Of a DNA stretch of 8,695 bases, positions 6,470 to 8,695 are shown piece by piece. The notes under the pieces were generated by a model. The model did not search any database, was not told the DNA's origin, and was given only the letters and a program-made list of their open reading frames with translations. The position numbers and the translations under genes are program-made. Every line of letters starts with the position of its first letter. Within the stretch, counting starts at the first letter, position 1. Source of the DNA: an uncultured Anaerosacchariphilus sp. (lineage in GTDB: Bacteria > Bacillota > Clostridia > Lachnospirales > Lachnospiraceae); contig CAKROP010000067.1 in NCBI GenBank assembly GCA_934373375.1, positions 1 to 8,695 on the forward strand, given 5' to 3'.

Positions 6470-7423
6470 ATGGAAAAATTATCCTTTGTGATTCCCTGCT
6501 ACGGCTCGGAAACCACAATTGAAATTGTAGTAAATGAAATCCGCGAAACCCTGAAGCAGCGCCCGGAATATGATTACGAAATCATTCTGGTCAATGACTG
6601 TTCCCCGGATCGGGTCTGGCCGCGCATCCGCGCCCTTGCCCTTGCGGATTCCCATATCACCGGCATTGATCTGGCCAAAAACTTCGGCCAGCACGCAGCC
6701 CTGATGGCCGGTTACCGGCACTGTACCGGGGATCTCATCATTTCTCTGGACGACGACGGCCAGACGCCCGCCTGCGAGCTGTTCACTCTGGTGGACAAGA
6801 TGAAGGAAGGCTGGGACGTGGTCTACGCCTCCTACGCCCACAAAATGCACAGCGGCTTCCGCAACTTCGGCACCTGGATGAACGAGCGTATGACCGAAAG
6901 CCTGATTGGCAAGCCCAAAGGCCTCCGGGTCACCAGCTATTTCATCATGCGCCGCTTTATCGCCGATGAGATTCTCCGCTATGAAAATGCCTATCCCTAT
7001 ATTGAAGGCCTGATTTTCCGCGCCACCCGGAACATCGCCAATGTTCCCGTGACCCATCATGAGCGCATGGTGGGCGAATCCGGCTATACCTTCAGCAAGC
7101 TCCTGGCCCTGTGGTTCAACGGCTTTACCGCATTTTCCGTAAAGCCCTTACGAATCGCCACCTTCTGTGGCTCGGCCTGCGCCTGCATCGGTTTTCTGTA
7201 CGGAATCTATGTGGTTATCCGCAAGCTGGTAGACAGCTCCATTGAGATGGGCTGGAGCTCCATTATTGCTTCCATTTTTTTCCTGGGCGGCCTGATTCTG
7301 ATTATGCTGGGTATGATCGGCGAATACATTGGCCGTATCTATATCAGCATCAACAACGCGCCCCAGTACACCATCCGTCAGGTCGTGACTGCGGACAGCA
7401 GCTCCGATAAACCGATGCTTTAA
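6470..7423 (+). CDS. GT2 polyprenyl-phosphate glycosyltransferase (GtrB/ArnC/DPM1-like)
   Basis: 317 residues. The N-terminal GT-A catalytic domain begins LSFVIPCYGSE (4-14), with VNDCSPD at 41-47, the donor/metal motif SLDDDGQTP at 92-100 (Asp94-Asp96), NFGQHAALMAGY at 71-82 and RMVGESGYTFSKL around 199-211. Two C-terminal helices (about 228-250 and 264-287) anchor it. This layout is that of enzymes which transfer a sugar from a nucleotide donor to undecaprenyl phosphate on the cytoplasmic face, for later flipping and use outside. It is the only plus-strand gene, transcribed from its own promoter, diverging from the LtaS-like operon and converging on the SMR pair, with both stops sharing TTAA at 7420-7423. 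Likely flippase partners are the SMR pair (as in ArnC/ArnEF) or GtrA. Sugar identity cannot be read from the sequence. Confidence 0.92.
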   Translation: MEKLSFVIPCYGSETTIEIVVNEIRETLKQRPEYDYEIILVNDCSPDRVWPRIRALALADSHITGIDLAKNFGQHAALMAGYRHCTGDLIISLDDDGQTPACELFTLVDKMKEGWDVVYASYAHKMHSGFRNFGTWMNERMTESLIGKPKGLRVTSYFIMRRFIADEILRYENAYPYIEGLIFRATRNIANVPVTHHERMVGESGYTFSKLLALWFNGFTAFSVKPLRIATFCGSACACIGFLYGIYVVIRKLVDSSIEMGWSSIIASIFFLGGLILIMLGMIGEYIGRIYISINNAPQYTIRQVVTADSSSDKPML

Positions 7424-7758
7424 CTGTAAAATACGAAGATCCCCAGAAGAATCAGCACATTTCCGAGAAGCTTCTTTTTCGTGATCTTCTCGCCGAAGAC
7501 CAGGCGGCTTAAAATCATCACAAGAACGAAGCCCAGCGATTCAATGACCGCGCCGTTCTTGTACTCCAGACCGGCATAGCCGCCTACGGTCAGAAGCGTG
7601 GAGAGCACCATCATGCCATAGCCTATGATCACATAGGCATTCAGGTATTCCCTTATGACCGATGTATAGGCTTTGGATGCGCTCTTTTTCAGTAAAATCT
7701 GGGACAGGGACGCCACGATGACCGACGCCACCAGAAGAAGCATATATTTATTCACCAT
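7420..7758 (-). CDS. SMR/EamA-type small membrane protein, ArnE/ArnF-like flippase subunit (second of pair)
   Basis: 112 residues with four predicted helices (about 5-23, 39-60, 68-88 and 95-111). The final ESLGFVLVMILSRLVFGEKIT...LLGNVLILLGIF segment is typical of the SMR/EamA (DMT) fold. The membrane-embedded Glu of helix 1 that defines drug/proton antiporters such as EmrE is not present: by alignment to the lysine at the helix end, the position is Ala16. With a GT2 gene next door, an undecaprenyl-phosphate-sugar flippase subunit is more likely than a drug pump. It overlaps its partner by 11 bases. The start is uncertain: the ATG at 7758 has little ribosome site, while an in-frame ATG at 7743 (Met6) has GGTGA seven bases upstream and would remove the overlap. 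The stop overlaps the GT2 stop head-on. Confidence 0.8.
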   Translation of the reverse strand: MVNKYMLLLVASVIVASLSQILLKKSASKAYTSVIREYLNAYVIIGYGMMVLSTLLTVGGYAGLEYKNGAVIESLGFVLVMILSRLVFGEKITKKKLLGNVLILLGIFVFYS

Positions 7759-8095
7759 CGCTGTTCACAATCATTGTTCCTGCGAAAACAATGAGCACTC
7801 CTATGATATTTTTGACCGTCAGGGACTCGTGAAAGAAGATCACAGTCCAGACCAGCGACCACAGAATCGCCATGGAACGGTTGGCATAGGCCACGGACAG
7901 ATCGCAGCGCTTGATGATCTGCTGCCATGCGATGGCATAGAAGCCCAGAATCAGGATTTCCACGCCGTAATAGATAAGAAACGGCAGGCTTAAGAATGAC
8001 TGGCCCGAGGCCATCTTCGCCGCCACGCTGGACAGGGTGTAAAGCATGACCACCAGCTGCAGCGCCAGGATTAATTTCGGTGAAATCTTTTTCAT
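7748..8095 (-). CDS. SMR/EamA-type small membrane protein, ArnE/ArnF-like flippase subunit (first of pair)
   Basis: 115 residues with four predicted helices (about 8-28, 34-57, 69-88 and 94-111). The second half, LSVAYANRSMAILWSLVWTV followed by FFHESLTVKNIIG and AGTMIV, is the conserved SMR/EamA signature. The EmrE-type acidic residue in helix 1 is replaced (Tyr19 by position), arguing against drug export. Two adjacent, divergent SMR subunits suggest an obligate heterodimer, as for ArnE/ArnF, which flip aminoarabinose-undecaprenyl phosphate. Its ATG overlaps the stop of the ATP-grasp gene as ATGA (8092-8095), with AAAGGAG eleven bases upstream inside that gene, so the three genes are probably one translationally coupled unit. 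The cargo is unknown. Confidence 0.82.
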   Translation of the reverse strand: MKKISPKLILALQLVVMLYTLSSVAAKMASGQSFLSLPFLIYYGVEILILGFYAIAWQQIIKRCDLSVAYANRSMAILWSLVWTVIFFHESLTVKNIIGVLIVFAGTMIVNSDGE

Positions 8096-8695
8096 AAGGT
8101 TACATACTCCTTTGCTTCCTCCAGGCTGTCAAAAGCCAGGATAAAATAGCCAAACCGGGTGGAGCTGTCCGTCACGGTGCCCTCACGCACCTCCGTAAGC
8201 TCGCTGATAAAATGTATCTTTTCCGGAATCTCTCTCTTTAACTTCTCAAGCAGCTCCAAATCCTTTTTCGTGAAAATAAAATGAATGTACGCGGTCTTCG
8301 GTTCCCGCACCTTCTCAAAGGAAGGCTCGCGTCCCGCCGCCACGTCGATGACCATCCGTACAAAATCATAGCCTGTAGACAGCTCCACCAGATCCGAGCC
8401 GATGCAGTCGCCGCCCATCCGGGCTCCGATTTCGATGATGCGGACACTCTCGCCCTCCAGCTTAAATTCTGTGTGGGAAGCGCCATTTTCCACCTTCAGG
8501 GCGTCGAGACCCGCAAAGACTGCCTTCTGAATGGCCTCTCTCTGAGCGTCTGTCAGGGGTGCCGGCTCCAGGTGGCCGGTTTCGATGAAATGGGGCTCTC
8601 CTGTGGTGTACTTCTTTGTGACTGCCAGGAAATGATGCTTTCCCCGGCAGCTGACGCATTCACAGCTGTATTCGGGGCCGGACAGGTATTCTTCT
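8092..8695 (-). CDS. ATP-grasp ligase, C-terminal 200 residues (5' end outside window)
   Basis: The reading frame is open from the window edge to the TGA at 8094-8092, so only the C-terminal part is visible. It begins EEYLSGPEYSCECV, the typical ATP-grasp strand ('E-[YF]-[LI]-x-G-x-E-[YF]'), followed by GKHHFLAVTKKYTTG and HLEPAPL. Metal/ATP-binding residues are Glu in SHTEFKL (fragment residue 76) and Glu in RIIEIGARMGGD (residue 88), with EIGAR replacing the common EINPR. The last 70 residues or so (from about 131) form a small alpha/beta C-terminal domain as in amino-acid-ligase-type members. The family joins a carboxylate, activated as acyl phosphate, to an amine; the actual substrates are unknown. 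Internal GTG or ATG codons such as 8493 are not believable starts because homology continues upstream. It is translationally coupled to the SMR pair. Confidence 0.85.
   Translation of the reverse strand, partial: EEYLSGPEYSCECVSCRGKHHFLAVTKKYTTGEPHFIETGHLEPAPLTDAQREAIQKAVFAGLDALKVENGASHTEFKLEGESVRIIEIGARMGGDCIGSDLVELSTGYDFVRMVIDVAAGREPSFEKVREPKTAYIHFIFTKKDLELLEKLKREIPEKIHFISELTEVREGTVTDSSTRFGYFILAFDSLEEAKEYVTL

Noticed and set aside
6479..7060. 193-codon minus-strand frame opposite the GT2 gene
   Set aside because: Antisense shadow of a well-supported catalytic domain; Gly/Ala/Val-rich shadow composition.
1..8695. Mobile element, CRISPR array, tRNA or rRNA
   Set aside because: No transposase or integrase coding sequence, no regularly spaced repeats and no recognisable structural RNA were seen; almost all bases are within supported genes.

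Overview
The window looks like a cell-envelope locus from a Gram-positive anaerobe, most likely a Clostridia/Lachnospiraceae-type Firmicute. This is inferred from strong AGGAG-type ribosome sites, an LtaS-type polymerase, CotH kinases, a Big2-like Ig/phosphodiesterase fusion, and a GC content around or slightly above half by eye. Coding density is very high. The only intergenic stretch longer than about 35 bases is 6344-6469.

Layout. From 6343 leftwards, five minus-strand genes are packed as one probable operon: an LTA-synthase-family phosphoglycerol transferase (4553-6343), a membrane-anchored Ig-like/GDPD phosphodiesterase (3090-4544), a GtrA-family four-helix flippase (2655-3083), and two tandem CotH-family kinase-like proteins (1028-2623, and 1-1031, which is cut by the window edge). 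Gaps are 8, 6 and 31 bases, and the last pair shares a GTGA stop/start overlap. On the plus strand, 6470-7423 encodes a family 2 polyprenyl-phosphate glycosyltransferase with two C-terminal helices. It converges on a second minus-strand cluster: the C-terminal part of an ATP-grasp ligase (8092 to beyond 8695), then two overlapping SMR/EamA-type small membrane proteins resembling the ArnE/ArnF flippase pair (7748-8095 and 7420-7758).

The intergenic region holds the clearest regulatory signal. Two sigma-A-type promoters (TTGACA-17-TATACT rightwards, TTGTCA-17-TATACT leftwards) share their -35 hexamer almost base for base and sit in a near-symmetric inverted repeat centred at 6405. The glycosyltransferase and the five-gene operon should therefore compete for RNA polymerase. 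A 12-bp perfect palindrome overlaps the rightward -10 and start site.

Working model (inference). The locus builds and modifies a surface glycopolymer or glycolipid. The GT2 enzyme loads a sugar onto undecaprenyl phosphate, GtrA and/or the SMR pair flip the carrier, the LtaS-like enzyme adds or polymerises phosphoglycerol outside the membrane, the GDPD-like enzyme trims or recycles phosphodiesters, and the CotH-like kinases phosphorylate an exported target. The ATP-grasp ligase may supply an amino-acyl or peptide-type substituent. No extracytoplasmic GT-C transferase is visible, so a sugar-transfer step, if there is one, must lie outside the window.
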